Under the pieces are notes generated by a model. It did no database searches, was not told the DNA's origin, and saw only the letters and a program-made list of their open reading frames with translations. Below are positions 34,652-44,113 of a stretch of 64,000 nucleotides of DNA, piece after piece. Source of the DNA: Planctomycetia bacterium (GTDB lineage: Bacteria > Planctomycetota > Planctomycetia > Pirellulales > UBA1268); assembly GCA_026401035.1 (NCBI GenBank), contig JAPLNR010000060.1:1-64000 (forward strand), given 5' to 3'. Each line of letters starts with the position of its first letter. Position 1 is the stretch's first letter. Made by a program: the position numbers and the translations under genes.

Positions 34652-34683
34652 AAAAAACCCACCCGTGCCGGAGCGCGGGTGGG
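34652..34683 (-). terminator. Rho-independent terminator of the BON-domain gene
   Basis: The stem CCCACCCG/CGGGTGGG (34658-34665 with 34676-34683) has a ten-base loop and six A on the plus strand at 34652-34657, which become a T-tract on the minus strand just after the stem. It lies about 40 bp past the stop of the minus-strand gene 34723-35850. Confidence 0.8.
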
Positions 34684-34722
34684 TGATTCGTTGTTTTCGG
34701 TCAGACTCGAACCGGCGGACTC

Positions 34723-35850
34723 CTAGCGGTGGTGGCTGTGAATGTGCCGCTCGTCGAAGTCGAGCCACCACCAGCCGTCGTCCCATTCGAGCGATACCCG
34801 CCGCCAGCCCAGCGGCACCTGCGGATACGGATAGAAGGGGCCGATGTAGGGCCAGGCGGTTGGCGAATACTGGGTCGGATACTGCACTGCCGCATAGTTG
34901 GGGGAGGCGGCATAGCTCGGCCAGGCGTAGTTCGGCATGTTGGGACCGTTGCCGCGGACCGGCACCGGCATGCCGCCCGCACCGCCCATGCCACCACCGG
35001 GACCACCGGGCCCCATGGCACCCATGGGCATCGGCCGGCCACCCATCCCGTCGAGGGCGCCCGCCGGCCCCATGCCACCGCCTTGGCCGGGCGGGCAGTT
35101 GACGCCGCCCATCGGCCCCTCGGTCATCCGCATCGATCCCGGCACCATCTGGCCGTCACCGACGAAGCCCTCGGCCTGATACCCGCCGCCATCGACGACC
35201 GGGTCGCCCATCATTTGATTTGGGTATTCGGCTGGAACCGGCATCGTCATTGGCTGCCGTGCGCTGGTGCGAACCGCCTGCTGCCGTCCGGCCGTGCGGG
35301 GTGGCTGCATGGGGCGGGCGATCGGCGCCCCGAGCGGCCGCGGTCCGCCACTTTTCGCCGAGCTCGTGCGGGCCTTCGATTTTTGGGTGGTCCCAGGCCG
35401 CGAAGCGGCCTTCACCGGCCTCGAATCGACCACGGCCTGCGTCAACTGGATGGCTGCAGATTCTTCGGCAGCCGGGGCGGCCTCAGACGGTTCTGGCTCG
35501 GCGGCGGCCGGCAGGCCGGCACGCGCACGGACCGAAGACGGCAGGGAGAACGAGTCGCCGACGACCGACGGGGCCTGCTCCCCGATCGTCAGCCGATTCA
35601 CGACACGCTCCACACCAGCCACGTTTTCGGCGGCCGCGACCGCCGCCTCGATCTGCCGCGGTTCGGAAACCGTGCCTTCTAGCCAGACGGTGCCCGACTT
35701 GGCCTTCACGTTGACCCGATACCCCTTCATGGCACCCGAATCACGGAGTTTATTCGCCACCGTGGCGGCCAGATCGTCAGCTTTCACCGCCGTCGTCACC
35801 AGAGACGCCGCGACGATCGCCAGGAGAAATGTTGCTCTCGAGATGGACAT
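34723..35850 (-). CDS. Secreted BON-domain protein with Gly/Met/Pro-rich tail
   Basis: The protein has 375 residues from ATG 35850, with AAGGAG six bases upstream. A signal peptide (SISRATFLLAIVAASLVTTA, cleaved after VKA) precedes a BON domain at about 25-95 (YRVNVKAKSGTVWLEGTVSE, AAENVAGVERVVNRLTI), a phospholipid- or surface-binding module. The rest is low-complexity: a Ser/Ala/Arg linker, then Gly/Pro/Met stretches (PMGAMGPGGPGGGMGG). It ends with a tryptophan/proline-rich segment and WWWLDFDERHIHSHHR. The last part is conserved in planctomycete surface proteins, to my recollection. It is probably periplasmic or cell-surface. A clear terminator follows. Confidence 0.8.
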   Translation of the reverse strand: MSISRATFLLAIVAASLVTTAVKADDLAATVANKLRDSGAMKGYRVNVKAKSGTVWLEGTVSEPRQIEAAVAAAENVAGVERVVNRLTIGEQAPSVVGDSFSLPSSVRARAGLPAAAEPEPSEAAPAAEESAAIQLTQAVVDSRPVKAASRPGTTQKSKARTSSAKSGGPRPLGAPIARPMQPPRTAGRQQAVRTSARQPMTMPVPAEYPNQMMGDPVVDGGGYQAEGFVGDGQMVPGSMRMTEGPMGGVNCPPGQGGGMGPAGALDGMGGRPMPMGAMGPGGPGGGMGGAGGMPVPVRGNGPNMPNYAWPSYAASPNYAAVQYPTQYSPTAWPYIGPFYPYPQVPLGWRRVSLEWDDGWWWLDFDERHIHSHHR

Positions 35851-35994
35851 GAAGGACTCCTTGGAGCGGCATGGGACAACGGCGCCGCCGTTGGAAGTCT
35901 TTTCGGCAAACGTCCGTGACGAAGGGGAGTTTTTTTCCGATTTGCGCGGAAGCGCCGCGCGGGCCGGAAGTTCGGGCGGGCTGCGCAAGGCTGG

Positions 35995-36285
35995 CTAGCC
36001 TGCCGGCCGCAGATCGACGACGGCGATCATCGTCATCATCGTGAGCGTGACGGCGCAAACGGCGCCGGCCGCGGCGCCAAACTGGAGCGCGAATCCGCAG
36101 AGGCCACCCACGACCGCCAGCGCCAAAAGCAGGAGCCACTGGCAGGCCCGCTCGTGCCGCGTTCCCTCGGCCAGCCTGGCCATGCCCGCAGCGACGATGC
36201 CCAGGATCTGAACACCGCTCATCGCGCAGGCCAGGGGACTCATGGCCGCAAACAGCGGACCGACTGCAATCGTGACAAGCAGCAT
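35995..36285 (-). CDS. Small hypothetical membrane protein (96 aa)
   Basis: The start is taken at ATG 36285 (MLLVTIAVGPLFAAMSPLAC); a longer frame reaches 36408 but reads as low-complexity. Hydrophobic segments at about 1-32, 48-63 and 65-88 give three probable spans, with a short charged loop (RLAEGTRHERACQW). No family was recognised. It lies between the BON gene and the thioredoxin-fold gene, all minus strand. Confidence 0.55.
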   Translation of the reverse strand: MLLVTIAVGPLFAAMSPLACAMSGVQILGIVAAGMARLAEGTRHERACQWLLLLALAVVGGLCGFALQFGAAAGAVCAVTLTMMTMIAVVDLRPAG

Positions 36286-36394
36286 GCGGGGGGCCTCGGA
36301 GCGACTGATCGGAAACGGGAGCGGCGGACAGTAGCGACCGCCCCCCGTCACCGCAAACCCAGGCGCAGCTCCACCCGCCGACGCCCGTGGCTGC

Positions 36395-38308
36395 TCAGTT
36401 TGCCCCAACGAGCGAATCCAGCTTCTTTTCCAGGTCGGTGATCACGAGGTTGCGATCCACGACCCGGCCCTCCGCATCGAGCAGAAACATCGTCGGCAGC
36501 GTGAGCACACCGAGTTCCTCTGCCAGCCGACCGTCGAGGCCGCCCGATTCATGCAGTTGCGGCCAGGGGATCGGCTTGCCGGCGAGATACTTCGCGAGTT
36601 GAGCCTTGTCGGAATCGAGCGCGATGCCGACGACGGCAAACTTCTTGGGCCCATACTTGGCGTAGAGTTCGCGGATCTGAGCGATGTCGACCTTGCAGGG
36701 TTCGCACCAGGTGGCCCAATAGTGCACGAGCACGGGGCGGCCCCGCAGCGATTCGAGCGATACGGATCTGCCGTCGAGCCCGGTGCCGGCCAGTACGAGC
36801 GGCTTGCCCACGCTCTCCAGCCTTCGCGCGGCACCGCGGGACTTCTTCGCCGAAATCGAATCGGGAAAATTCGTCACGATGGCGTTGTACCGCTCGAGGG
36901 CCTCCTTCTCGTTGCCGGAAAACTCCTCGGAGATTCCCATCTGCAGCATCGCCTCGGCGGCATCGGGAGCCTGGGGATGCTTTTCCACGAACTGCTTCAG
37001 TTCATCGAGCCAAGCGGTCTGAACCTTGCCCACGTCGGCACCGGGCTGCTGCATGCTGGCCGCATAGCGGGCGGAGGCGAGGCGAAACGTGACGAAGGCC
37101 TCGAGCTGCTCGTCGGCGGCAACGGCGGTGGCCAACTGCTCGAGCCGACCAATGCCGTCCGACAGCGACCCTTCCTGAACGCCGGCGGCAACGGTCTCCG
37201 CCAGTTGCCTCACCCAAAATGGCTTCTCGGTTGCATCAGCGGCGGCAACCACCTGCCCGAGGAGGCCGACCTGTTCGCCGAGCAGATCCTTGCGGTCCGC
37301 GGCGCTGGCGGCCGACAGCTTGCCCTCGATGTCGCGAAGCTTCGCGAGGATCGGCTTGAGTTTCTCATTTTCCTGGCCCCCAAAATCCCCGCTCCGGTCG
37401 GCCATGCGGGGCGAGAAAAAGCCGATCGTGTCGGCGATCTCACCCTGCACGCCGGGCAACTGCGGGAGGTCGACGGGCCGCCATGTATCGCCAATCCGCA
37501 CCAGCGATCCGATGTAGACCTGGCCATTCTTGCCGCCATCGCCCTCGACGAGCGCCACGACGTTGTCGTAGGCCACGACATCCTTGGTGATCCCATCGGC
37601 GCCGGCCGGCAGCACGCCGGGCTGCGGCGCGAGCATGTTGTTCCATTTGGCCGCGGAACCGAGCTGCTTCTGCGCGGCAGCCGCGAGCACCGGAAAGCCC
37701 TTCGCGGCCGCGGCCACCCGGCCGACCAGTTCCGACAGCCGCGGCTCCACAAACCCCGCCGCCTCGAGATCGGTCTTCGTGGGAAGGAGCCGGCCGAGCA
37801 CCGCGGGATCACGGGACCGCAAGGCATCGACGAGTTCCGAGGTGGTCTCTTCGGCCGAGATCGACTTCCAGCTGTCGAGCGTGCCGTTTTCGTCCTCGTC
37901 TGCACCCCAGCGGCTGCCGCCGGCATTCAACCAACGGGCCTGATCGGCCTTCGCGTTGTGATTGGAATCGATGTCGCGATAGACCTCGGAGCCATCCTTG
38001 TAATAACTCCAGCGGTCGACCACGCGGTCGGCGTTGGTGTCGGCGAACGAACGCAGCACCTCGCCTCGCGGCCCGCGCACCACCCAGGCGTTCACGCCCC
38101 CTTCCTTCTCCATCTTGATCGAGCAACTTTTTGCCTGATCAGCTGTGACCCGGTCGAAGTCGACGTTCTTCTGGAAGGGGGACAATCCCAACGCATATTC
38201 AACGGTGGGCTGGGCGGAAGCGACGCCACCAAGCAAGGCGGTCAGAACGGCGGCGACGAGCCATGCAAAGGGGTGCCGGAGGGCGGAGACGCGGACCTTC
38301 GTGGGCAT
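36395..38308 (-). CDS. Large exported TlpA/ResA-like thioredoxin-fold protein
   Basis: The protein has 637 residues from ATG 38308. A signal peptide (HPFAWLVAAVLTALLGGVAS, then AQP) is followed by about 480 residues of mostly helical sequence. This includes a calcium-binding-like DxDxDxD-type stretch (FADTNADRVVDRWSYYKDG, ADEDENGTLDSW) and TPR-like repeats near 440-500. A C-terminal TlpA domain follows, with WCEPC at about residue 535 (VLVHYWATWCEPCKVD) and the cis-proline loop GVLTLPTMFLLD. It is likely a periplasmic disulfide reductase. The long N-terminal part is typical of planctomycete TlpA proteins and its substrate is unknown. Confidence 0.85.
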   Translation of the reverse strand: MPTKVRVSALRHPFAWLVAAVLTALLGGVASAQPTVEYALGLSPFQKNVDFDRVTADQAKSCSIKMEKEGGVNAWVVRGPRGEVLRSFADTNADRVVDRWSYYKDGSEVYRDIDSNHNAKADQARWLNAGGSRWGADEDENGTLDSWKSISAEETTSELVDALRSRDPAVLGRLLPTKTDLEAAGFVEPRLSELVGRVAAAAKGFPVLAAAAQKQLGSAAKWNNMLAPQPGVLPAGADGITKDVVAYDNVVALVEGDGGKNGQVYIGSLVRIGDTWRPVDLPQLPGVQGEIADTIGFFSPRMADRSGDFGGQENEKLKPILAKLRDIEGKLSAASAADRKDLLGEQVGLLGQVVAAADATEKPFWVRQLAETVAAGVQEGSLSDGIGRLEQLATAVAADEQLEAFVTFRLASARYAASMQQPGADVGKVQTAWLDELKQFVEKHPQAPDAAEAMLQMGISEEFSGNEKEALERYNAIVTNFPDSISAKKSRGAARRLESVGKPLVLAGTGLDGRSVSLESLRGRPVLVHYWATWCEPCKVDIAQIRELYAKYGPKKFAVVGIALDSDKAQLAKYLAGKPIPWPQLHESGGLDGRLAEELGVLTLPTMFLLDAEGRVVDRNLVITDLEKKLDSLVGAN

Positions 38309-38474
38309 GATGGATTCCTTCGTGTTCGAGACCTTAAAAACGTAGCGGCAATGGCCGCCGGCGCCAGCCCCACTTTTCCGGAATTGCCCGCGGCAGCCCC
38401 CGCCGCCGCCCCCTTTGAATTCGGACCGCACGCACCTACACTCCTGGGAAGTCGATCCTGGCCCACGGGCACGG

Positions 38475-38548
38475 GCGCGCGTAGCTCAGCTGGTTAGAGC
38501 GCTACCCTGATAAGGTAGAGGTCCCAAGTTCGAATCTTGGCGCGCGCA
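38475..38548 (+). tRNA. tRNA-Ile (GAT)
   Basis: The acceptor GCGCGCG/CGCGCGC, D-arm GCTCAGCTGGTTAGAGC, anticodon arm CTACC-CTGATAA-GGTAG giving GAT, and T-arm CCAAG-TTCGAAT-CTTGG are complete. The discriminator is A. It is followed 70 bp later by tRNA-Ala. Confidence 0.95.
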
Positions 38549-38617
38549 TTCCGTTGGCCACGATCCCAGCCGTAGATTCGGCGTACGTCACGGTCCCGGC
38601 CGTGGCGACCATCCCGT

Positions 38618-38691
<74 letters not shown>

Positions 38692-38832
38692 TACGCGCCG
38701 GCTGGGGCCGTTCACGGCCCCAGCCGGACTCGCGATCGATTTGTTCGCGGTCTCTGTTCGTGTTCTATTTTCGCGACCTACGCGATCCGCGCGACCCCCA
38801 ACTGTCGCTTCTTACAGCTTGCAGATGCATCG

Positions 38833-39246
38833 ATGCCCGACGCGGATCATGTGACCGGGTTCGCGTCGCGCGGAACGCTGGAAGCCTTTCTCGAGGGCCG
38901 CCTGACGAGCGTTCACGGCCTGGCGGTCACCATCTGCGACGTGGTCGGCCTCAAACAGGTCAACGAACAGGAAAATTTCCTCGCCGGCGACGCCGTGCTG
39001 CGAAACGCGGCCGACCGGCTGCGAAACGCGGCCGCCGGGGCCGACCTCCTGGCGCGGCTTGGCGGCGACGAGCTGGTGGCAGTCTTCACCGGCCCGGAAG
39101 CCGCTGCGCGGGCCTCTGCGACCGTCAAATTGCTGGCAAACGGCTCCCCGAGTCCGCCACTGCGGGCCGGGATGCTCGTCGCACAGGCCGACGATACCCG
39201 TGCAGCGCTTTTGAATCGGCTCTATGCAACCGTGCGGCGTTCCTGA
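38833..39246 (+). CDS. Minimal GGDEF-domain protein (137 aa), possibly degenerate
   Basis: From ATG 38833 the sequence has the diguanylate cyclase core: LTSVHGLAVTICDVVGLKQV (the usual D-x-D-x-F-K region is altered), FLAGDAVLRNAADRLRN, and LARLGGDELVAVF with GGDEL as the active-site loop. It is about 30-40 residues shorter than a full GGDEF domain, has no sensor domain, and the metal/substrate motif near ICDVVGLKQVNE departs from consensus. It may have lost catalysis or act as a c-di-GMP-related adaptor. It is located between tRNA-Ala and typA. Confidence 0.75.
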   Translation: MPDADHVTGFASRGTLEAFLEGRLTSVHGLAVTICDVVGLKQVNEQENFLAGDAVLRNAADRLRNAAAGADLLARLGGDELVAVFTGPEAAARASATVKLLANGSPSPPLRAGMLVAQADDTRAALLNRLYATVRRS

Positions 39247-39340
39247 ATAATCGAGAAACTGCTCGTCGCTGCCCCTCCTCCCTCCCGTCCCTGCCGGCTC
39301 GGCCCCCGTTCTGAGCTGACCCACCCCCGAGTTTCGATTC

Positions 39341-41188
39341 ATGTCCGTTACCGCAACCGTCCCCACGCCCGCCGTCGAACGCCGGGCCGACATCCGCAAC
39401 ATCGCGATCATCGCCCACGTCGATCACGGCAAGACGACGCTCGTCGACTGCCTGCTCCGCCAGAGCGGCCAGTTCCGGGCCAGCCAACTCAGCGGCGAGC
39501 GGATTCTCGACTCCAACGATCTCGAGCGGGAACGCGGCATCACGATCCTCGCCAAGAACATCGCGGTCGAGTGGAAGGGCGTGAAGATCAACATTATTGA
39601 CACCCCGGGCCACGCCGACTTCGGCGGCGAGGTGGAGCGGGTGCTGCGGATGGCCGACGGGGCCCTCGTCCTGGTCGATGCCGCCGAGGGTCCGATGCCG
39701 CAGACGCGGTTCGTGCTCTCGAAGGCGCTCGAGGCGCGGCTGCTGCCCGTGGTGGTCATCAACAAGATCGACCGGCCCGACGCCCGGCCGCTGGAGGTGC
39801 TCGACGAAGTGCTCGGACTCTTTCTCGAACTGGGCGCCGACGACGAACTCGCCGATTTCCCCTTTGTCTATTCTTCGTCCCGCGAGGGCTTCGCCACGCA
39901 CGACCCGAACGTCCGCACGGGCTCCATGGAACCGCTGCTCGATCTCGTGCTCGCAAAAATCCCGGGGCCGAAGGTCGCCAAGAACGGCCCGCTGCAGATG
40001 CTCGTCACCACGCTCGACTGGTCCGACTACGTGGGCCGCATCGCCATCGGTCGTATCGAGTCGGGCAAGCTCGTCAAGGGACAGCCGGTCGTCCGTTCGA
40101 CGGCCGACGGCGGGCTGCTCCCGGCGAAGATCGTGGGGCTGCAGGTGTTCGACAAGCTCGGCCGGGTCGACGCCGAAGAGGCGACGGCGGGCGACATCGC
40201 GGCGATCAGCGGCGTGGAAAACGTCGAGATTGGCGATACGCTCTGCGATCCTTCCGATCCCCGGCCGCTGACGCGGCTCACGGTCGACGAACCGACGCTC
40301 TCTATGGTGTTCGGCGTGAATTCCTCACCGCTGGCAGGCCGCTCCGGCAAGTATCTGACGACGCGACACATCCGCGACCGGCTCAACAAGGAACTCGAGA
40401 AGAACGTCGCCCTGCGGGTCGAGCCGATCGAGGGCAGCGACAATTTCGCCGTCTCCGGCCGCGGCCTGCTCCATCTCTCGGTGCTGATCGAGACGATGCG
40501 CCGCGAAGGCTACGAGCTCTCCGTCGGCAAGCCGCGGGTGATCCTGCACAAGGAGGGCGACAAGACGCTCGAGCCGTTCGAGACGCTCGTCGTCGAGGTG
40601 CCCCATGACAAACTCGGCCCCGTGATGGAACTCACCGGCTCCCGCCGCGGCCAGCTCGTCCACATGGGCAACCGCGGTGAATTCGCCCACGCCGTCTTTT
40701 CGATCCCGGCCCGCGGCCTGATCGGCCTGCGTACGCGGGTGCTCAACGCGACGCAGGGCACGGCGATCATGCACCACCGCTTCGAGGCCTGGCGGGAACT
40801 CGAGGGTGACGTGGGCGGCCGGGCCAACGGCGTGCTCGTGTCGATGGTTCCGGGCAAAGCAGTGGCCTTCGGACTCGACGGCCTGCAGGAGCGGGCCGAG
40901 CTCTTCATCGAGCCGGGCGACGAGGTGTACGAGGGCATGGTCTGCGGCGAAAACGCCCGCGGCGACGACATGATCGTGAACCCCACGAAAGAAAAGAAAC
41001 TGACGAACATGCGGGCCAGCGGCAGCGACCGCAACATCCTCCTCAAGCCGCCGCGGCGAATGTCGCTCGAGGAGGCGCTCGAGTACATCGAGGAAGACGA
41101 GCTCGTCGAGGTGACGCCCGACGTCGTCCGTCTGCGGAAGATCCTGCTCTCGGAGCACGACCGCAAGCGACAAAGCCGGCAAAAGTAG
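39341..41188 (+). CDS. typA: Translational GTPase TypA/BipA
   Basis: The protein has 615 residues. G1 AHVDHGKTT (about 25-33), G2 region ERERGITI, G3 [16 protein letters not shown] and G4 NKIDRPDA are followed by domain II and the BipA-specific C-terminal domain (e.g. [42 protein letters not shown]). It acts on the ribosome in 50S assembly and stress or low-temperature growth. Its stop codon lies in the 25-bp repeat at 41182-41206, and it converges with the MBL-fold gene. Confidence 0.96.
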   Translation: MSVTATVPTPAVERRADIRNIAIIAHVDHGKTTLVDCLLRQSGQFRASQLSGERILDSNDLERERGITILAKNIAVEWKGVKINIIDTPGHADFGGEVERVLRMADGALVLVDAAEGPMPQTRFVLSKALEARLLPVVVINKIDRPDARPLEVLDEVLGLFLELGADDELADFPFVYSSSREGFATHDPNVRTGSMEPLLDLVLAKIPGPKVAKNGPLQMLVTTLDWSDYVGRIAIGRIESGKLVKGQPVVRSTADGGLLPAKIVGLQVFDKLGRVDAEEATAGDIAAISGVENVEIGDTLCDPSDPRPLTRLTVDEPTLSMVFGVNSSPLAGRSGKYLTTRHIRDRLNKELEKNVALRVEPIEGSDNFAVSGRGLLHLSVLIETMRREGYELSVGKPRVILHKEGDKTLEPFETLVVEVPHDKLGPVMELTGSRRGQLVHMGNRGEFAHAVFSIPARGLIGLRTRVLNATQGTAIMHHRFEAWRELEGDVGGRANGVLVSMVPGKAVAFGLDGLQERAELFIEPGDEVYEGMVCGENARGDDMIVNPTKEKKLTNMRASGSDRNILLKPPRRMSLEEALEYIEEDELVEVTPDVVRLRKILLSEHDRKRQSRQK

Positions 41189-41206
41189 GACAGGCTTCAG
41201 CCTGTC
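41182..41206 (+). repeat. 25-bp stop-codon/hairpin repeat, copy 2
   Basis: AAAGTAG followed by GACAGGCT, TC, AGCCTGTC matches the unit at 21574-21598 (minus strand) at 24 of 25 positions. The TAG is the typA stop codon and the hairpin follows directly, between convergent genes. Confidence 0.8.
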
Positions 41207-41220
41207 GAGCCCCCGTCTCG

Positions 41221-41985
41221 CTATCGAAACTCGTACGGCACGCCCGGCTGCACGAACTCGACGTTCGGCAGGTCGAGGGCGCCGAGTTCGCTGGCGATCT
41301 CGGCGGCGAACCGCGCCTTGCGGTGCACGACGATCCAGCGGACATTTCCCGGCAACTTGCGGATCTCCGTGGCGAAGGTTGGTGGGCAATGGTGGCCCGT
41401 CAGCGTCGCCAATTCGGAGTGCACCGTGGGAAAACTCACCTCGAGAAAGACGGCCCGGAGATTGGGAACCGTTGCCAGATGCCGCCAGAGCTCCTCGGTC
41501 GGTCCGGTGTCGGAGGGGAATGCCACCGCCGTTGTGCCGTCGTCCACAACGAGCCCGAGGGTCTCGGCGCCATGGGATACCGGCACGGGCGTGATCGTGA
41601 GGCCGGCCCGCCGCACGGGCTTGAACGGCTCGAGGATTGCCGTCGTGAGAAACGGGTCTTCCGGCCGCGAGAGCGCCAGAAAATCGGGCCAGACACGGTC
41701 GTTGAAGAAGTCGCCGTGCAGGAAGTCGAGCACTTCCCGCGACGCCAGCACCTCGACCGCATCCGGACCGGGCTCGTAGACGTTTTCCAGGAAAATCGGG
41801 AGCGTCGCGACGTGGTCGAGGTGCTCGTGGGTGATGAAGACATGCCGGATCCGCTCCTGCCTGCGCAGGTCGGACAACAGGCCGATGGCGCCGCCGTCGA
41901 TGGCCACCTCGTCGTTCACGAGAAACGACACGAGAAACTGCGCAGCGGTCGGCGGAACGCTGGAGGGAAGGAGTTCAACCCGCAT
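41221..41985 (-). CDS. Metallo-beta-lactamase-fold protein, class-II cyclic-nucleotide phosphodiesterase-like
   Basis: The protein has 254 residues. The metal motif HVFITHEHLDHVATLPIFLEN fits the class-II cAMP phosphodiesterase signature (H-x-H-L-D-H). Later ligands lie in PVSHGAET, FPSDTGPTEE and HCPPTFATEI, and a C-terminal VHRK stretch. It is a cytoplasmic zinc or iron hydrolase. cAMP hydrolysis is inferred from the motif; a related hydrolase of another phosphodiester is possible. The next gene on the same strand is a channel with a cyclic-nucleotide-binding domain, and the window also encodes an adenylate cyclase. Confidence 0.8.
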   Translation of the reverse strand: MRVELLPSSVPPTAAQFLVSFLVNDEVAIDGGAIGLLSDLRRQERIRHVFITHEHLDHVATLPIFLENVYEPGPDAVEVLASREVLDFLHGDFFNDRVWPDFLALSRPEDPFLTTAILEPFKPVRRAGLTITPVPVSHGAETLGLVVDDGTTAVAFPSDTGPTEELWRHLATVPNLRAVFLEVSFPTVHSELATLTGHHCPPTFATEIRKLPGNVRWIVVHRKARFAAEIASELGALDLPNVEFVQPGVPYEFR

Positions 41986-42041
41986 GGAAAAATGACCCTC
42001 GTGACATGCCCGACTGTGGCTCGCGTTGGCAAGCCACGACG

Positions 42042-43574
42042 CTATAAGGCAAAAAATTCGCGAATCCGGCAGAAGACATCCTGAACTTCGGGCACGCTGC
42101 GCTCGGCACCAGCGATCGCCTGCGCCCGTTCGGCAAGCCGGGTTCGCAGAGCCTCTCCGAACACCTCGACGAGGCCCGGCTCGGCGGCGAGGATTTTCTT
42201 GAAGGAGTCCTTGCTCACCTCCAGCAGGCGGGTTTCTTGGACGGCCGTGACGGTGGCCACCCGCGGAGCGCCGGTCATCAGCGACATCTCGCCAAAATAA
42301 TCCCCCGCCCCGAGCAGAGCCAGTTTGACGGGGGTTCCGCCGGCGTCGGCCGCAGTCACTTCCACGCGGCCCGCCATGACCACGAACAGGCTGCCGCCCG
42401 GATCGCCCTGCCGGATCACCTGTTCACCCGCCGCGTAGACCCGGTCGATGTTTTCCTCGGCGAGGCACCGCAACTGCTCCGCCCCGAGCACGTCGAGCAG
42501 CCCGATCGCACCAAGGCACAGCATGCGGCGGTCGCAGGCTGCTCCCGCAGACTCGGGCGGAGGCGGGGCCGGGAGTTGGGTCAGGCGGATGGCCTGCGTG
42601 GCCACCGGAATCTCGATGCCGTTGCGGGCCAGCGCATACCAGATGCGGTCGCGGGCCATGCCATCCACACGGTCGCGCTTGTCAAACTCCGTCGTGAACA
42701 ACCGCACCCAGTGCTCGACGCCGCGTTCCTTGAAGTCGTTGGTGACGACCGACGGGGCCGGGTGCTCCAGCACGCCGAAACTGCCCCGAATGGCGGCCAG
42801 GATGATCGACTGCACCCGTTGCGGCGACACGTCGTAGGGAGTGACGACGAAAAGCGACCGCCGCGACCACCGCTCGGGCTTCGTGAAATTGCGGATCGAG
42901 GCCTGCGCCAGTTGACCGTTGGGAACGATCACGTAGGCCTCGTCGAGCGTGATCACCTTCGTGGCCCGCCAGTTGATCTCCACGACACGGCCGATGTGGG
43001 CGGGATTCGCGTCGTACTGTATCCAGTCGCCGATCTCGAAGGGATGCTCGGCGTGAATGGCGAGGCCGGCGAAGACGTTGCCGAGCGTGTCCTTGAGGGC
43101 GAAACCGAGCGCCGCGGTGAGCAGGGCCGAGCCGGCCAGCAACTCACTGGCGTCGATACCAGCCTCCGCGAGCACGGTGAGCAGGGCGGCGGCGAGCATC
43201 AGCCAGCGGAGCACGTCGAGAAAAATCTTCGACATCGGCCGCGTGAAACGCTCCCAAATGGAAACGCAGACGAGCAGCAGCAGCGACTGTAGGAGCGACG
43301 CCACCACCAGGAACCGCACGAGATGGTGCCCGCGGGGTGGCTCGCCGGCTTCGGTCGGCAAGACGAGCGCGGCGGCAAGCGGCAGGAGCGTCAGGAGCAA
43401 CAGCGCGATCGGCCCCCAGGCGAGCCAGCGGCGGCCGCGTGGGGCGGTTGCGAAATAGACCACGAGGGCCGCAATTGCCAGCACGATCTCCCGCGACGCC
43501 ACGACGTCGGTCCAGCCGCTGAGAGCCCAGAGGGCCTGATCGAGGGCGTCGTTCGGGACGACGTTTGTCTGCAT
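42042..43574 (-). CDS. Mechanosensitive channel (MscS family) with C-terminal cyclic-nucleotide-binding domain
   Basis: The protein has 510 residues from ATG 43574; the longer frame is a low-quality extension. It has four or five membrane helices within 25-185. The pore-lining MscS helix is SALLTAALGFALKDTLGNVF, followed by the beta-domain (HPFEIGDWIQYD, GRVVEINWRATKVITLD, VPNGQLAQASIRNFT). Residues about 365-480 form a cNMP-binding domain: AAGEQVIRQGDPGGSLFVVM and GDYFGEMSLMTGAPRVATVTA, where the FGE and R-A phosphate-binding cassette residues are conserved. Gating by tension with modulation by cAMP or cGMP is expected, as in the bCNG/MscS-related channels. The neighbouring MBL phosphodiesterase-like gene supports this. 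Confidence 0.9.
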   Translation of the reverse strand: MQTNVVPNDALDQALWALSGWTDVVASREIVLAIAALVVYFATAPRGRRWLAWGPIALLLLTLLPLAAALVLPTEAGEPPRGHHLVRFLVVASLLQSLLLLVCVSIWERFTRPMSKIFLDVLRWLMLAAALLTVLAEAGIDASELLAGSALLTAALGFALKDTLGNVFAGLAIHAEHPFEIGDWIQYDANPAHIGRVVEINWRATKVITLDEAYVIVPNGQLAQASIRNFTKPERWSRRSLFVVTPYDVSPQRVQSIILAAIRGSFGVLEHPAPSVVTNDFKERGVEHWVRLFTTEFDKRDRVDGMARDRIWYALARNGIEIPVATQAIRLTQLPAPPPPESAGAACDRRMLCLGAIGLLDVLGAEQLRCLAEENIDRVYAAGEQVIRQGDPGGSLFVVMAGRVEVTAADAGGTPVKLALLGAGDYFGEMSLMTGAPRVATVTAVQETRLLEVSKDSFKKILAAEPGLVEVFGEALRTRLAERAQAIAGAERSVPEVQDVFCRIREFFAL

Positions 43575-43800
43575 GCCGCTCCTCCGCTCGCCCTGTCCGG
43601 GCCGCCTTTGCCGCTCGCCACCTGGCGACGGAGCAAAGGCAGCATTGTGCGGGCTTCCCGCCCGCTCGGCAATCGGTTCCCGGCAATAACTACGGCCGCA
43701 AAACGCCCTGGTGGCGGGGGGCCGCCGCGCCATGGACGCCGCGACCGGGGTTCGCTATCCTGTTGGGCTGTCTGGACATCATTCAGGTTTCGGAAGTCGC

Positions 43801-43995
43801 ATGGTCAAACTCACTGTTCGCGATCGGGAAAGCATCCAAGAGGCGGTTCGCCGCTTTCGTAAATTGGTCGAGCGGAGCGGCATCAAGAAAGAGATGCGGC
43901 GTCGCGAGTTCTTCGAGAAGCCAAGCGAGACCAAGCGCCGCGCCCGCCTTCGCGCCGAACGCCGTACCAAGCGCAACCGCCTCCTCGGCGTGTAG
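43801..43995 (+). CDS. rpsU: Ribosomal protein bS21
   Basis: The protein has 64 residues from ATG 43801 ([20 protein letters not shown]). A basic two-helix protein with the S21 motifs [20 protein letters not shown] and [10 protein letters not shown]. It contacts the anti-Shine-Dalgarno region of 16S rRNA. It is a single gene, divergent from the mechanosensitive channel and convergent with the outer-membrane protein gene. Confidence 0.93.
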   Translation: MVKLTVRDRESIQEAVRRFRKLVERSGIKKEMRRREFFEKPSETKRRARLRAERRTKRNRLLGV

Positions 43996-44113
43996 GGCCG
44001 CTCGATTCTTGAGCGATTCCTCTGAACTGCGCCAGGCCCGAAGAGCCGGGTTCGCACCAGCGGGCGGAGCCCGCCAAGCGAAAATCGGCAGGATGCCGAT
44101 GTTTCGCGTGTAG

